A DNA stretch of 64,000 bases from Tetrapyrgos nigripes. Taxonomy: Eukaryota; Basidiomycota; Agaricomycetes; Agaricales; Campanellaceae. The DNA lies in contig JAACJM010000013.1 in assembly GCA_013368315.1 (NCBI GenBank), forward strand, positions 372,001-436,000, written 5' to 3'. Below, piece by piece: positions 35,966 through 47,296 of this stretch. The stretch's first letter is position 1; each line of letters begins with the position of its first letter. Below the pieces are notes generated by a model. That model had not been told where the DNA came from. It did no database searches and saw only the letters and a list, made by a program, of their open reading frames with translations. The translations under genes and the position numbers were made by a program.

Positions 35966-36000
35966 CTAGTCCACTTGATGAGGAGTTTTTCTACTGTAAG

Positions 36001-36505
36001 GGCGACTCCTGACATGTGAGGCACTCACTCAACAACTGCAGGAGGAGATCCAAAGAAGATACAAGGCTGACATACTACACACCTGCAGGAGGAGATCCAA
36101 AGAGAAAAACTCAAGGATACTCACCTGCAGGGAAGGGGTATATATACTCGTATGAAGGCCTGGGAAAAGATCTGCAAAACTGTACAGTTGAAACGAAGTA
36201 ATAGAAAGGTGGAATGATGAAAGATCAAAATGATGAACAATGAATGATGGATGATGAAATGATGAAACCAGGGTAAACAAGTCAATGAAAGTCAATGAAG
36301 TCCAGATAAGACAAGAACAAACAAGTCCTAAAGGAGAAGGGAAGGAAAAAGGAAACTGTCCCCTTACAGTATTGAGCAGGATCTCCAAAGAAGAACTGGG
36401 AGCTGCGAGAGGTGAGGTAACTCACCTCAATGAATGGTTTCCTCTCTCAGGAGGGATGGGCTTGCTCAGTCCAATGATTGAGACTTTGCTTTGGTTTTAA
36501 CAGTT
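36001..36505 (-). other. Probable 5' LTR and leader of host element C
   Basis: On the minus strand a TATA box (CGAGTATATATACCCC, near 36.14 kb) lies about 180 bp before the gag start. Three copies of a short unit around CTGCAGGAGGAGATCCAAAG (36.04, 36.09 and 36.12 kb, the last shorter) lie between. A start at TGTTAAAACC near 36.50 kb would make an LTR of about 500 bp. No partner LTR was found, so the limits are guesses. Confidence 0.4.
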
Positions 36506-36909
36506 GTAATGATTCCCTTTGTTTCTTGTTCCAAGTCCCACACACAGTGCATAAAGACATTTCCCCTGGGAGGACAACCTTTTTTTGGTTTTTTTAAATC
36601 ATTTTATTGTGCAGCACAGACTACTGTATGGTGCACATATTCAACTTGTACATGTGTATCTAATCATATTGTATATCAAGTGTGTGAGAAAGTAGTTTCA
36701 ACCAGGGCCTCCTCCAGTAGGACCATATAGAGACCAGAGGGTGAATAATGAGCTACTGAGTAGTACATGTAATCATATCATCCTGGCTTCCCATGAGTAA
36801 CCACTATATGTTCTCCTTCACATGCCCAATATACTCCAGGCACCTTCTCCAGAACGGCTCAAACTGAGACTTACACTGGGCCACGGCACCACAGTGCAGT
36901 GATTGATTA
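36506..36909. other. Intergenic DNA, nothing recognised
   Basis: No gene, inverted repeat or convincing regulatory motif was seen. Confidence 0.5.
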
Positions 36910-37290
36910 AACAGTGGGCTCCAGTATTACTCTGTTATTTTGGGTGACAAGGCCGGGGGTATCCAGAGTGGTAGGGATGGGTGGGATTATCACAATGGTT
37001 ACTCCAGATTCCCTGGAGCCTCCCGACCATATGAATGATTACAAATCATGGAATATTGCAGTTGCTGGGCTGAGCATGCACCAAAGGGTGGAGAGGGATA
37101 TGGTTGGGTGTGTTCCGAAAGGGGAAGCTGCAGTTACTATTCCTGGCCAGGGGATAATCAGGGGTGAGAAACCAAGAGTGTCTACCCATTATTGCTAACA
37201 CCAGATCTCTTGGTAGGAGCAGGGATTGAACCAGTGTGGGGTGTGCAATCACTGGGCCATGTGTTGAATGAATGAATGAATGAATGAATT
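36910..37290 (-). repeat. Possible tRNA-derived SINE-like segment
   Basis: On the minus strand, TGGCCCAGTGATT (37259-37247) resembles a polymerase III A box, and GGTTCAATCCC (37232-37222) closely resembles a B box, in the right order and 27 nt apart. A TTCA/TGAA tetranucleotide run (37264-37290) lies immediately upstream. A-to-B spacing is short for a tRNA and the tail is not defined. It could instead be a decayed tRNA gene or chance. Confidence 0.35.
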
Positions 37291-37386
37291 ACATTGCACT
37301 GCAAAAGCTACATAAATGTAATCAGTAGTAGCTCTACGTGGACCCAATTACTGGATACTGTGGGACAAGCAACAGTGTCGACGATG

Positions 37387-38095
37387 TTAGTGCTGTGTTA
37401 GATTGCTCTGGGCCGATGTTTCTAACGTGAGATTGGTTTGGCCATCTGGCACAAAGTAACTCACAATGTTACTAACAGTTATTTTCCTTACATAAGCAGT
37501 GTGCTGTGCCGAAACTTTTTTCAGTTTCTAACGCATTAATAACGTTCTTGGAATTCTGAATCATTCCTTGTAGTTGCGGATCCGTCAACTTGACATACAT
37601 TGATATATCAAAACCAGTGGAATGCCGAACGGTGGTGACCATTAGCTCAGGATCAACACGCTCGGTCTCAGCCAGGGTCACTTTCCCAGTCTTTAATGGT
37701 AGTATTGACTTTGTCAGTCAGGTGAGCAAGATTGACGTCAGAAGATTTGAAGCATTCCCCTATGTCGAAGAGCTCTTGATGCTAAGAGGCTGAGAGTATC
37801 ATCAAGCTATGCTGAGCTCTGAAGCTCTGAAGGTGGGTAGGTGGGCGCGTCTACTGGCACCAAAAAAAATTCACTGTGAGAAAGACCTACTAGAACAGAC
37901 TCAGAACAGCCGCAGCCTGGACTTATCATTGGCTTTTCTGAAAGCCTGACAACTTGTTACAAGGCCCTATTAGCTTTATCACAATTTCTAACAGGGGTCT
38001 CTGGATGCCCTGATGTTACTAACATTGGCAACATGTAAGTAACGTGTGATAAACTGGGTGTGTTACTAACATCTGGCAATCTAACACAGCACTAA
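37387..38095. mobile_element. 709-bp terminal-inverted-repeat element
   Basis: TTAGTGCTGTGTTAGATTGC at 37387-37406 is repeated exactly in inverted form at 38076-38095. Inside both ends the palindrome-like word TGTTACTAACA or its complement recurs (near 37.47, 38.02 and 38.06 kb), as subterminal transposase-binding motifs do. AGTGTCG occurs 14 nt outside the left end and directly outside the right end, perhaps a partly spoiled target duplication. There is no coding capacity, so it is non-autonomous. Superfamily is uncertain; hAT is possible. Confidence 0.65.
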
Positions 38096-39208
38096 GTGTC
38101 GTAGGGCCAATCATCCTCACAGGCAGGGTAGGGCATCTACAACACTGAAGCACTAAAGTACAACACAGAGATGTTATGACATAATCTCAATGTGAAGCTG
38201 CAGAGACAGTGTAATGAAGTCTCAATGCAAGGGAGGATATGATGGAGTATGAGACAAGTGGCAGTGGCAGTCAGCTAAGAGGTTAGTAGGGAAAAAGAGA
38301 CTTGGCTAAGTACGTAGAATATAAAGTACAGAGAAACAGAGAGAAACAAGACTGTAAACTAGGCTAAGTATGTAGAATATAAACTACAGGGAAACAGAGA
38401 GAAACGAGACTGTGAGAAGAAGAAAAGAAAAGATGTGAGAAAGGAAACAAAGAATAAAAGAATACATTCACTCCCAAATACAGTTACTCCTGCTGCACTG
38501 GAAAGATAAGCAGCAGGGAAAGAAAGTGAGGCAATCTGAAAGCCCTATCTGAAAGCCCTGCAGATGAGCATACACCCCCCTGCAGTCCAGTCATCTGAGA
38601 CTGTTTTTGACAGCCTAGGCCTCATGGGATCCAGAAAGATGGGCAGACGGCAGAAAGCCTCAGGTATTCAGACTGCTGATGTCACTGGCAGAAGTCATAG
38701 ATACTGAGACACCAGCTGCGACAAAGAGAGATGATGCAATGTACACAGTGGAGGGAGTGAGGATGGGAGATTGGAGAGGTGAAAGGGACAAGGAAGTGGG
38801 GCTGGAGAGGTCTTGAGGTACTGTCAACACACAGGAGTGAAGAAGGAAGATTGGGTGTTGAAGGGATGTAGGGACCTCTCAGACTAGAGGTGTGCTGAAA
38901 ATACAGGAGAGAGTGTTTGTCAGAGAGGTCTCAGATGTGAGATGGTGAGACCTCATAAAAACTTCACAATCTGTACACCAAATGTCAGCATCAAGATGGC
39001 AATGACTACGCACCATAAGATATGAGGTAGAGGACAAGAAGGTTGAGCTGGAGGTCAACAGCAGCAGGGATGGTGGCTGTGGTAGTATTGAACGAGAAGG
39101 AGAGGAGTGGGCCACCAGACCACTTCACCACCCTGCCCCCTGGACAACCTATGATTATGCTTATGATTCTATGCAAAGTATGTACTATCGAGCGAGGTTT
39201 AGATCCCT

Positions 39209-39210
<2 letters not shown>
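38096..39210. other. Intergenic DNA, purine-rich
   Basis: No gene is supported. Near 38.30-38.42 kb a unit of about 65 bp containing AGGCTAAGTA/TGTAGAATATAAA and GGGAAACAGAGAGAAAC occurs twice in tandem. The rest is purine-rich with no clear signals. Confidence 0.45.

Positions 39211-39244
<34 letters not shown>
39211..39244. repeat. Homopolymer of 34 C
   Basis: An uninterrupted run of 34 C lies between TCCCTTG and GACCAC. No gene is near; the short poly-Pro or poly-Gly frames across it are meaningless. Confidence 0.95.
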
Positions 39245-39245
<1 letters not shown>

Positions 39246-41689
39246 ACCACAGGCCTGAGCTAACAACCCTCCAAAAAAAAAGAGAGAATAAATGGTCCTG
39301 TTAAAAATCCACAATGACGTAAAACAGGGACTCGGAGATGAAATGGGTACCACAAGCCTAATGGGACCTCAGCTGGCATTGTATCCAGTTTACGCCATAG
39401 AACACTGTATAGTAAAATGTATCCAATAGAAGTCAATGCCCGGAGCCCATGTGAAGCCGGATGATGATCAGCAAATGATCAGAACGACATGGTTCATAGA
39501 GGAATACACATTCACAAGTAGAATACCCCCACGAATCAAAGGGTGAGATAGCGCAGTCGAGAGAAGTAGAAGATCGTAGAGTCATGTAAGTAGTAGGGTA
39601 GTAGTAGAAAGGTACTAGTAATCGCTCGCCGAGGCTATCGCTCTGTCAACTTTCAAGAGCAGAAGGTACAATGATAGTACAACAATGTGCAGAAGTTGCG
39701 TATCTTACTTTTCAGTACATAACTGATAACTTTTGTGCGATATTCGCTGGGTGGTCACTAGCCCTGGTTGTCCCCTTCATCGTTGGTCCATACCGCAAAG
39801 ATGTTTGAATTTAGTCAAACTTTACAGACATTCCGTTCCACTACGTGGTAAGTATAGCAAAATTATTCAAACATAAGTAAGCACATAGCAGCCCTGTGCC
39901 ATCGACCTTGTCTTCATTGAGCTGGTTTTTTCACTGGTCGAGTGACACCTGGCTTCAGGCTGTGGAAAATCTCCTCACAGCCCAATGTGGACCGACGAAG
40001 CGTTTAGGGCAACCTGTATAATGAAACGATGTGAATGTATGTAAATCACGATTTTGAAGACGACGGCTCCGAAGGAGAGGAAGAGGACGATTCGGTTCCT
40101 TCCTCCGCTTTCCTCAACGTCCGCTTTGGCCCACTTTCAATAATTCGAGCCACATTTTGTCGTTCTCTTTCTATTTTGGCTTGGCAGAGCTGCCTGTGGA
40201 ATTGCAGAAGATTAGTTTATTTTTTTGTTTTTTGTTAGTCGCGTTCTGGAGAAGAGTAAAGATGAAAGACAGCGCACCATGAGCCCAGAGACAATACTAG
40301 GAATGTTCCTGCAAACCAATGACCTGCAACGATGGGGGCTTTCATTTGGATTTCAGACACAAGATTCTTCAGACCATCAAGACAACGCGACGTCACAAAA
40401 GGCACGTACCGACAGACATGCCTCTAATGAACGCCATCCCAGCACCACCCGCTATCCCAGTCAAGAAAGAATTCCGTGCACAAGGTATCTTGTCGACGTT
40501 TTTCAAGAACTACGTAGACGAAAGAAGAACGAAATTATGATTAATTACAATTCCAGCTTGAGTAAGTGCGCGAGACCACGTACTTCCACTGGATTTGTAG
40601 GGACATCCTGCGGTGGTGGTAGCGTTTGTTGGGGCGATTCGGTGCTTGAGGAGACGTCGGGACTTGAAGGAGGAGGTGGACTGGACATCCGTGTCGCAAA
40701 GAAGACGCAAAGTGCACGTGATTGGCCGACGCGAACGACGCGGTCTTGCTGGCTCATTTTCAAATTTCAGCCCATGGCAAACGTCTCAGTGCAAATCTGG
40801 TGAATCTGGTTACATAGAAATGCAGATAATGCATCAAGGTATCTACTGTTTTAGTTTCTCGAGGGAGATGAGGGAGGAACGAAGATATGGACAGATTCCT
40901 TCGGCATTTATCACTTCTAGGTTACGAATAGTACTTATCTAGTCCTGGATACATTTCAGTACACATTGACGAATAAAACTAGAAAAAATAACACAAATTC
41001 GACTTCTTAGACTTCAGTCAGCCTTTATCGTGCTTGTAGCTTGAAGCATCTGTGGGGAACTGAAAACCAAGTGAGAGCCTGTGAAAGCTCTCTTGGAGCT
41101 TTGATTTCTCTGTTTGACTTTCTCTAGTTGTTGTCAGTCCGCCAACCCTCGCTGCAGCGAACACCCAACGAACACCTCTATTTGGAGCCATACGCATCAC
41201 CGTCTCTTTCTTACTTCTTTGCCCGTCTTGCACTTGAAGGTGAAAAAAAGCCCCAAGCATATGCATTATCATGGCAATGATCACTTCCGACCTCCACCAT
41301 GCAACCACGGTACAACTGCAGCAGTTTCCCAACTATGACAGTTCAGCAAACCTAATCACAAAGAACAGCTTTCATGCCTCGTCTACTAGTAGCGAAAAGG
41401 CAGCCCTCTCTTGATCCCTTCATGTCCTTGCTCTGTGACGTGACCAATCAGTGCGCTCCAACAAACCCTTGCTAGCAATGTATGTCGCTAGCTAGGCTGA
41501 CGGCCACGGGTCGGAATACAGATTCCTTTTACGTTCATGCTGTCGTGTGGTTCCATTTAAAGATGGGTCATGAGGCAACAAGACTGACTAGCCATCTTCG
41601 CTTCATGTCGTCTCTCTGTGGTTGTTGGGCAAGCACGCCAAAGGTTTTCCGAGAAAAGGACCGCGTTAGCAAGGTATGTCGCTTGATGT
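39245..41689. other. Intergenic DNA with one doubtful gene
   Basis: Apart from the doubtful gene at 40.03-40.80 kb, nothing firm was seen. The + strand near 41.11-41.34 kb and the minus strand at 41.02-41.33 kb are open but lack motifs. Confidence 0.4.
40035..40803 (+). CDS. Possible hypothetical gene, low support
   Basis: An acidic first frame (40035 on, DFEDDGSEGEEEDDS) is followed by a possible intron ending in TTTTGTTAG near 40.237 kb and by an open stretch LEKSKDERQRTMSPETILGM. Other frames between 40.32 and 40.54 kb (IPAPPAIPVKKEFRAQGIL) are equally open, so the structure is undecided. I recognise no family. It may be an unannotated small protein, a pseudogene or chance. Confidence 0.22.
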
Positions 41690-41759
41690 CTCTCAAGATC
41701 TCTAGACCTTCATAAGCTGAAAAATGATATTGGCAAGCCAAGCAACAGCGGACTGGCAG

Positions 41760-41767
41760 CAGATGCC
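41760..41767. repeat. 8-bp target duplication, left copy
   Basis: CAGATGCC flanks the 900-bp element on the left and is repeated exactly at 42668-42675. Confidence 0.95.
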
Positions 41768-42667
41768 TAGGGCTGGGCGCCGTACCCGTACATCGACGGA
41801 GTACGGGTACCGTACATACGGGTCCGTATCCGTACCGTGTCCACTCCAAGCTGAGGTCGAGACGGTACGGTATACGGTACGGTCTGACCCGTATCAGACC
41901 GTACCGAATACGGTCTTGACGACCGTGATACGGGTAGGTGACACATTAGCCTTATAAGGCAAGTGTAACGCTTTCACGTGACTGTGACATCGCCCAAAAA
42001 GGGAACAGTGAGTCCTAGTGCAGGCGGGGACGACATTTTGGGTTGCCATTGGGACTGACTGCATTGTTCTGCTTTACTCTAGGACAGAAGCTGGATCATT
42101 TCATGGGAATTCGTTGCCTCTTCTGACCCCCGGTGATACCTCAATAGGAATTTTTCTCCACGCACATGCAGACCTGAAATATCAATGAAATATACTGTAC
42201 AATTTCGACCGTAAGTTCACGTAACGGTAACACGGCCCTCTGAACTAGGCCAATTTTTATCTTCGTAATGCGTAACGAAGGCTTATGAACGGCATCCGTA
42301 ACGTTTCTGTAGCTAAAAATCGCCGGCGCCAGCAGGCCTACGGCCTGCTAGTACTATATGTGCAGCACGTAACGCATAGCTCAGAGTGTTGAACCCGGTC
42401 GAAGACGTAACGCCCGGACCCCCATGAACCTACGCTCGAAATTGTACAGTACTCAAGGTACGCGATTGTTTTCATGCCTGAAATTGACTGATGATGGATT
42501 TTCTATTCACTGGCCGTAAGTACGGTATACGGTACGGTATACGACCCGTACCCGTACCGTCAAGGACTTTTTCTGCAAGGCATACGGTACGGGTTCGGCA
42601 TGTCCGTAAAAAATACGACCGTATTTTATACGGTCGTACCCGTATACGGGTACGGTTCCCAGCCCTA
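41768..42667. mobile_element. 900-bp non-autonomous hAT-type element
   Basis: The left end reads TAGGGCTGGG, two variable bases, then CCGTACCCGTA. The right end, on the other strand, has the same with only the two bases changed (21 of 23 identical). The exact 8-bp duplication CAGATGCC is diagnostic of hAT-like insertion. Both subterminal regions (41.77-41.94 and 42.51-42.66 kb) are packed with GTACGG/CCGTAC words in both orientations. No transposase is encoded. The element sits in a coding exon of the NB-ARC/TPR gene. Confidence 0.93.
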
Positions 42668-45600
42668 CAGATGCCATCCTTTCACCACTCTTGGAATAAT
42701 TTCCGAAACAGTTCCTCTACCTGCTGTTGGCATAGCTGTCAAAGCAGCGATTCATCTTATCGAGATGTGCCAGGTAGGAGCACTAGTCATGACAGCGTAA
42801 ATTTCATCCTAATGCAACGAACAACAAGTACGGGCCTCTCTGGAGCAAGCAGACGAATTGAGAGAGCGGATTCGAAGTCTTTCCCTGGTTCTGGTACAAT
42901 GACTGTCGGGGAAGCCAGTGGAGGAGATTACCGACAACTTGAAGCGTGACATAAAGCAACTTCAAGGGTAAGTAATTACCTCATTTTGCATTTATTCGTG
43001 GTCCTGAGGACGTGCAGTGATTTCCAGTACATCGAAGAGAAACTGACAGAAATATCGAAACAACATCGTCTTCTCCTGGTGTTATTCAAGAACGCGAATG
43101 AAGAAGCGGTGAAGAAGTGCTTAAAGAAGCTTGACGGGTCTCTCGATAATTTCGCGGTGTGTAAATACCAGTGTGCTATATCTTCCTATGCGGCTAAATG
43201 GCCAAACACAGCTTGCCCGCCAGGTTCACAATGCTACCGACCTCAAAAAGTTGGAAAACGATATTGAAACCTACTACAGAACTCTGCAAGCGACCTGGAA
43301 GAATACAGAGGAGATGAGGGGAAATATCGAAGATATCAAAACTATCCTTCGAAATTTTAACCCTGAGTTTCGTCAGGAGATCCAGTCGACCACTCGAAAG
43401 CTACGTCCTCCTTCCCGCTCCCATATTTTTTACGGTCGTGACGAGCTGTTGAACCGTCTGGCAACCAGACTGGTACCAGCATTGTGTGAGACCGGTTCAA
43501 AGGTGCTCCTGGCGCTGTTAGGGCCAGGTGGAATAGGGGAGACCTCTGCTGCTCTTGCAGTGATGGAACATGATTTTGTACAGGAAAGATATGGAGGATC
43601 GAATCAGTTTTGGGTTGGATGTGCGAAGGCGACGTCTGCTACGCTTCTCCTCGATATTCTCTATGACTCTCTTTGTATCAACAAGAAAACAGGCCAGACA
43701 TTAGAGGACATCCTCGCAGAGCTTGAGCCGCCATCTGGTAAACCAGAGCAGCAACCTTATCGACTTTTGTTGTTGGATAATTTTGAGACTCCGTGGACGG
43801 ATGAAGGGCAAGTGGAGCGCATACTTCGAGCTCTGGCAGATATTCCACGCCTCTCCATCTTGATCACAATGCGGGCCAACCAACCTCCAACGGACTAAGA
43901 GTGGGAGGTTGAGGTGCTCAAGCCTGTCGATGCGGAGGCGTCAGCCAAGATTTATACCAAGATATACCCTCAAACCAGCGAGGAACAGCTTTGTGAGCTC
44001 CTCGATGCCATTGGTCATCTACCTCTAGCCATCACACTACTTGCGAATTATGCTAGGACGAGCCAGGTGACACTGGTTGAGCTGCTACGCGATTGGCAGC
44101 GTGATGGGCCTGACATCCTTTCCATATCAGACGATGGCGAGGACAACGTGATGCATAAATCAATCAAATTTTCCCTCGACAACCCTCCCATGAAGAAAAG
44201 CACTTATGCTATGAAACTGCTCACCCTCTTGGCCCTTTTCCCCACTCCTGTCTCGCATGTGGATCTAAAGAGGTGCTGGGTACCAGAAGGTATCAATCAA
44301 TCGAAAGCTCTCCATGTCCTGAGTAAGACTGCCTTGGTCGAGCTCACAGAACCCACCGCTTTTGTTATCCCTGTCATTCGTTCATACATACTCCATCATA
44401 CTCCTGATAGAGATTTTGCAGATACTCGATTCCATATTCATCGAGTCTGCTGTTCGCTTATCGCAGACCACGGCTCCTCTCCCGGGGATCCTACCTATCT
44501 AGCTGATAAGCAATTTCTCTCCAGTCAGGAGGTCCACCTACAATCCATTCTCCTAGATGCTACCTCCGAGTCCAGTGCCGACGTTAGTCCCGAAATTTTA
44601 CAGGCACTGTTGACTTTGAGCTGGCATCAGTGCTACACTCGGCCGCGTTTTGACCTTGTTAAGCATACTTTATCTGTGTCAAAGCGGATGAAGAATGCGA
44701 AATATGAAGCAGAGTCCCTAGTCTGCTATGCAGAAATGTGCTTTGTATTGAGCCAATATGACGGCGCTACTGAGAGAGTTTCTCTGGCTCATGACCTGTT
44801 CATCGCTTTGGGCGATAGAATTTCTGCTGCTCGTTGCAGTATCAAACTAATCAAGTATAACCTGTATAACCAGACTAGTTCACTCGAAGAACATCTATCT
44901 CTTGTTGAACAGGCCCAAACGGCGTACAGTGCGAACGACCCTTTCGGGCAAGCTTTGTGCGACCTGTGGCTTGGAGGAACATACAACTGCCATGGAATGC
45001 CATTGCAGGCACGCGCCAAGTTGGAGCAGGTCAAGGCGAAATTTGAAGAACCGGGACGCCGTCTTGAGTTGGAAAGATGCATAGAGGCTTTGGCTTTCTC
45101 ATATCATGTATCATATTCCCTACATCCTAAACTCGTACCCAACTCTTTAACCATAGCGCTCCATCTGGCAAATCAGGCTTTGGAACTCTCCATTCAATGT
45201 GGTCGTGAGGAATACCAAAGTCACAGTCTCTGGAACCTCACTAGGATCTTGAAGGATAGCGGCTTGTATGACGAGACCTTAGGGAGAACGCTGGAATCCT
45301 TAAAACTGGCCAAGTCGCTCGGTGACGTTGTGGGAGTTGGCCAGGCATACAGGAGGTTGGGGATATTTTGCTCCGAACAGGTGATTATGTCGGTGCTCAG
45401 AATGCTTTGCAAAAGGCTCTTGTGGCTTTCGAAGAGATGCCAGCGAGTTCTCTTAAAGACTATCTAATCCGCGACTGCAGAATGCTCCTGAACCGGGTTG
45501 AAACAACACCCAATAGCATGGAGAGTGTGGACAGAGCTACCCAGTAGATAGCAATATACTTCAATATACTCGTAGACCCCTCAACGTCTCCTTCCTTCCA

Positions 45601-45811
45601 GCTGGATGTCTACACGTCATGGTCCGGAAGGATCAATCAAACGCAATGAACCGAGGAACGTTCCCATAGGCTGCTTGGACAGATGAGAGAACGTGCGGAC
45701 CTGAATGCGGACCCGTGTGAATCTCGGAAGGACACGGCGAAGCTTTGAAATTGCAATCAATTTTTGGTTTGCTTCCCCATTCTCTCCTCTCCATTCCTCT
45801 GATTTTTTACC

Positions 45812-46986
45812 ATGTCTTTGCCTCAGCCCGTTCCCCCCTCCTGGAAGGTATTTCTTTCTCAAAGATACAGTACAACAATCTATTTCTCACCGTTTTGTTC
45901 GCTAGGACCTTGGAAAGGCCTCCAAAGACCTTTTGGACAAGGACTACCCTTTCTCCTCCAACTCCATTGAAGTCAACACTAAAGCCAACGATGTTGCTTT
46001 CAAGGTCACTGGTAACGACGCGGGCGGAAACCCCTCTGGTGAGCTCGAGGCAAAGTTCAACAACAAGAAGCATGGCTTCGCCGTCACCCAGACATGGACT
46101 ACCTCCAACTTCCTCAAGAGCAACTTTGAGCTCGAAAATGTCTTTGCCAAGGGTACCAAGGTCGAATTGAACACTGTCCTTCAGCCCGAAAAGCAAACCA
46201 AGTCTGCTCTCGTCCAAACCACCTACAAACAATCTGGGTTCAACGTCCACAGCGCTCTTGACGTGTTCAAGGTATGTCGTGATTTTGGCTTTTTCCTCCT
46301 CATATTTTCACGATTAGCATCATCTAAATCCAATGTTGTTCCTTCCAGGGCCCCACATTCACCGCAGACGCGGTTTTCGGTCGTGACGGTTTTTTGGTTG
46401 GTGGTGAGGCCAGCTACGACGTCACTGGTGGAAACATCGCTCGTTGGGCCGCTGCTGTCGGCTACAACGCCCCCGAGTACGCTGTGACCATCCACGGTCT
46501 CAACAACTTCAAAAAGTTCTCCGCGAGCTACTACCACCGTGTCAACCCTGACGTAGAGGCTGGAGCCAAGGCTGTCTACGACTCGAAAGCTACTACTGGT
46601 GGTGTTGCTCTTGAAGTTGGTGCCAAGACGTATGTTGTCTTGCTGCGAGGATTTGAATATGTTTACTCATCTTATTACTATAGCTACCTCGACCCCTCTT
46701 CCTTCGTCAAGACCAAGATTAGCAACACTGGTGTTCTTGCTCTCGGTATGCGATTCTCTATACTGTATTCCTTCAATGTATCTAATGTATTGGAACAGGC
46801 TACACTCAGGCTCTCCGCCCCGGTGTCAAAGTGTCCCTCGGTCTCGCCGTCGACACCCAGAAACTCAACACCATCTCTCCCACTGGTCCCGCACACAAGG
46901 TCCGTTTTCTTCAATTCCGATGATCTATAACCTATCTAACTCCTACGACTTTTCAGATTGGTGCCTCCTTCGTCTTCACCTCATAG
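45812..46986 (+). CDS. POR1: Mitochondrial outer membrane porin (VDAC)
   Basis: VDAC is the beta-barrel channel that lets ATP, ADP and other small metabolites cross the mitochondrial outer membrane. Six exons fit: 45812-45847, 45906-46271, 46349-46629, 46684-46745, 46799-46899 and 46957-46986, with GT-AG introns. They total 291 residues, against about 283 for the family. The N-terminus MSLPQPVPPSWKDLGKASKD is the family's amphipathic helix. Alternating strands follow, with TQTWTTSNFLKSNFELEN, FLVGGEASYDVTGG and YAVTIHGLNNFKKFSASYYH as landmarks. The C-terminus GASFVFTS is the last strand and its sorting signal. The gene is intact and begins 265 bp after the NLR pseudogene. Confidence 0.96.
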
Positions 46987-47296
46987 ACCGGCTTTGGATG
47001 GAACGTAGTTATTCGTACACGCGGCTTTTAATGGAAATTTTACATCTTTAAAAACCTGACTTGAGAGGCTGCGTTAGATCTTGCGCAACACATTTCGTTG
47101 ACAACAGCTTTTCCGTGGCAAGATTTAATTGAGGGACTTCGCGTGAATCTACAAGTTTGTGTGGGTACTTCGGCTACGCTACAATACTGCATCGTGAAAA
47201 GGAGAAAAGGAGGTTCAATGTTTGAAGTCTGTGTGCGGCAGATATACCAAGAGGAAGTTAAGAGATGAGTGTCAATACGACTAAGGTACGAGGCGT
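46987..47296. other. Convergent 3' region between VDAC and cofilin
   Basis: These 310 bases should hold both 3' UTRs. No gene is seen; no clear polyadenylation signal stood out. Confidence 0.5.

Larger units (their letters stand above)
24546..36000 (-). mobile_element. Ty3/gypsy host element C, split by two insertions
   Basis: This minus-strand element runs gag (35965-34709), protease (34574 onward), reverse transcriptase, RNase H and the start of integrase. It is interrupted by a 1,330-bp solo LTR (31701-33030) and by element B (24710-30921), after which about 160 bp of pol continue to 24546. Removing element B and one copy of its target duplication brings PDHGTGT directly before DDNSDIVLLKPEMF, the usual segment between RNase H and integrase, which proves the two halves belong together. 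The rest of integrase and the 3' LTR are missing. Confidence 0.9.
41690..45547 (+). pseudogene. NB-ARC/TPR receptor (fungal NLR-like), disrupted
   Basis: Such proteins are STAND ATPases thought to act in non-self recognition and cell death control in mushrooms. The N-terminal helical part (SGLAADAILSPLL, IISETVPLPAVGIAVKAAI) is split by a 900-bp transposon. After two short introns come the helical linker and NB-ARC: YGRDELLNRLATRLVP, Walker A GPGGIGETS, Walker B LLLLDNFETPW and the sensor ILITMRANQ. Then follow GHLPLAITLLANYA, a winged-helix-like part and about 350 residues of TPR-like helices. Defects are TGA at 42900-42902, TAA at 43896-43898, Walker A Lys changed to Glu (43539-43541), a one-base shift near 42.69 kb and another near 45.37 kb. 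After that last shift the TPR frame continues to a stop at 45547. The 5' end of the gene is not located. Confidence 0.85.

Noticed and set aside
39006..39353. Poly-Gly and poly-Pro frames at 39.2 kb
   Set aside because: They are only the translation of the 34-C run.
42491..42949. 152-codon + strand frame across the right end of the hAT element
   Set aside because: It crosses the transposon boundary and consists of TACGG repeats translated as Tyr/Gly/Arg/Val. It is a chance frame.
45220..45420. Intron in the TPR region of the NLR pseudogene instead of a frameshift
   Set aside because: No GT-AG pair of usable length lies at the frame change near 45.37 kb; a one-base difference in a T-run explains it better.
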